Below are positions 63,358 through 64,000 of a stretch of 64,000 nucleotides of DNA, piece by piece. Each line of letters starts with the position of its first letter. Position 1 is the stretch's first letter. This stretch comes from Streptomyces sp. SID13031 (lineage in GTDB: Bacteria > Actinomycetota > Actinomycetes > Propionibacteriales > Kribbellaceae), in the NCBI RefSeq assembly GCF_010548305.1, contig NZ_JAAGLV010000017.1:62001-126000 (forward strand), in the 5' to 3' direction. The notes under the pieces are model-generated. The model saw only the letters and a program-made list of their open reading frames with translations. It searched no databases and had not been told where the DNA came from. A program made the position numbers and the translations under genes.

Positions 63358-64000
63358 TTAGCAGCGGTAGTGGTCCTTGGTGTAGATGCCGTTGATGGCT
63401 GACAGGGTGTGGTCGTAGCAGCCGCCGGTGCCTGAGGCTCGGTAGCGGACGGTTTGGGTGCCGGTGGCGTGGCGTTGGTCGCGGGGGACGTTGTAGATCC
63501 ACGAGGCGCGGCCGTCGTAGGTCTCCTCCGTGCGCCGATCCGCCAGGGTCAGCGGGCCGAGACGGCTGGTGGTGTGGCTGCGGTCGGCCACGTCGAGGTC
63601 GGTGATCACGTCGTAGCCGTCGGGGATCGTTGCGTGGGGCAAGAAGCTGATGTACCCGTTCTTGCTGTAGGTCAGGTCGGTGCGATCGACCCGCAACCCG
63701 GTGGTGACGGTGGAGAGGTCGCGCCAGGATGCGTCGAGGGCGTCGCGCGACTCGCCCGCCTCCCAGACGTGCAGGCTGTCGTTGGTGAGTGAGCGCTCGA
63801 CAGTCGTACGGATGCGCCCGGCCGACGTGTCGACGTACCCGCTGATCTTGAGCGCCCGCGACGCCTTCGTCTGCACGGATCCCGCCGCGCCGCTGCTGCC
63901 GGTGACGTCGTCCGACTTGGTCAGCGGTGATACGGCGTACGAGGTCAGTTTGCCGTGGGTCTGCTTCAGGATCGGGTCGGTCCAGACGTGCAGGTTGGGC
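63358..64000 (-). CDS. peptide-N4-asparagine amidase A-like protein (partial, C-terminal part)
   Basis: The frame is open to the right edge (about 213 residues seen) and lacks its start. It includes LHVWTDPILKQTHGKLTSYA, then ALKISGYVDTSAGRIRTTVE and VERSLTNDSLHVWEAG, which resemble the C-terminal part of the PNGase A family that removes N-glycans from glycopeptides. The C-terminus has two cysteines (GGCYDHT and HYRC), perhaps a disulfide, consistent with secretion. The signal peptide is outside the window. The identification is by pattern memory and is moderate. Confidence 0.65.
   Translation of the reverse strand, partial: PNLHVWTDPILKQTHGKLTSYAVSPLTKSDDVTGSSGAAGSVQTKASRALKISGYVDTSAGRIRTTVERSLTNDSLHVWEAGESRDALDASWRDLSTVTTGLRVDRTDLTYSKNGYISFLPHATIPDGYDVITDLDVADRSHTTSRLGPLTLADRRTEETYDGRASWIYNVPRDQRHATGTQTVRYRASGTGGCYDHTLSAINGIYTKDHYRC

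Overview
The window is high-GC DNA with strong G/C third-position bias, frequent GTG/TTG starts, Tat and lipoprotein signals and typical actinobacterial regulators (LacI, IclR, AraC, NarL, ECF, NB-ARC). Together with the many secreted and intracellular sugar-degrading genes this suggests a soil actinomycete such as Kribbella or a close relative of the Propionibacteriales; the genus is an inference. No rRNA, tRNA, CRISPR array, insertion sequence or prophage was seen.

Layout. 1-7.2 kb: a secreted CBM35-FnIII-sugar dehydrogenase, an MDR reductase, a TerC-family membrane protein behind a yybP-ykoY (Mn2+) riboswitch, an MFS transporter and a GNAT acetyltransferase. 7.2-16.5 kb: a carbohydrate locus with a LacI repressor divergent from ThuA and Gfo/Idh/MocA genes, followed after a long structured leader by two ABC permeases, a lipoprotein binding protein and a cytoplasmic GH95-type hydrolase. 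16.5-28.7 kb: a siderophore-binding lipoprotein behind an iron box, a CMD protein, a PH-like membrane protein, a tiny YegP-like protein, an EEP-fold membrane protein, a NarL two-component system, a sodium:solute symporter with a small membrane partner, a Tat-exported subunit with a Cys-motif GMC oxidoreductase, and a PhyH dioxygenase coupled to an AraC regulator.

28.8-50.6 kb carries a conserved actinobacterial backbone, leuS - degV - comEA - comEC - holA - rpsT - lepA, interrupted by accessory insertions: YjbQ, an NB-ARC regulator with a possible small frameshifted ORF, a frameshifted PPOX-like gene, a duplicated PCD/VOC protein, a DUF222/13E12 HNH protein whose start codon lies inside an SOS-box-like palindrome, and an ECF sigma factor with a membrane-anchored propeller-like partner. 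leuS is preceded by a short leader ORF with three consecutive Leu codons and a terminator, i.e. transcription attenuation.

50.6-64 kb: a phosphotransferase, a MOSC protein, a secreted GH2 exo-beta-D-glucosaminidase (CsxA type) with CBM35, a uronate locus (IclR, KduD, KduI, divergent SSS transporter, 4-OT tautomerase) driven by two near-identical promoter/operator modules, an adenosine deaminase with a divergent S-adenosylhomocysteinase-like partner, asd, and the 3' part of a PNGase A-like gene.

The secreted CsxA protein and the secreted CBM35 dehydrogenase lie 53 kb apart but share CBM35 modules and a 17-bp upstream element containing GAAAGTTTC, suggesting one chitosan- or amino-sugar-responsive regulon. 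The uronate locus channels 4-deoxy-5-ketouronate through KduI and KduD, with uptake by the adjacent symporter. The GH95 locus appears to import oligosaccharides before cleaving them inside the cell.
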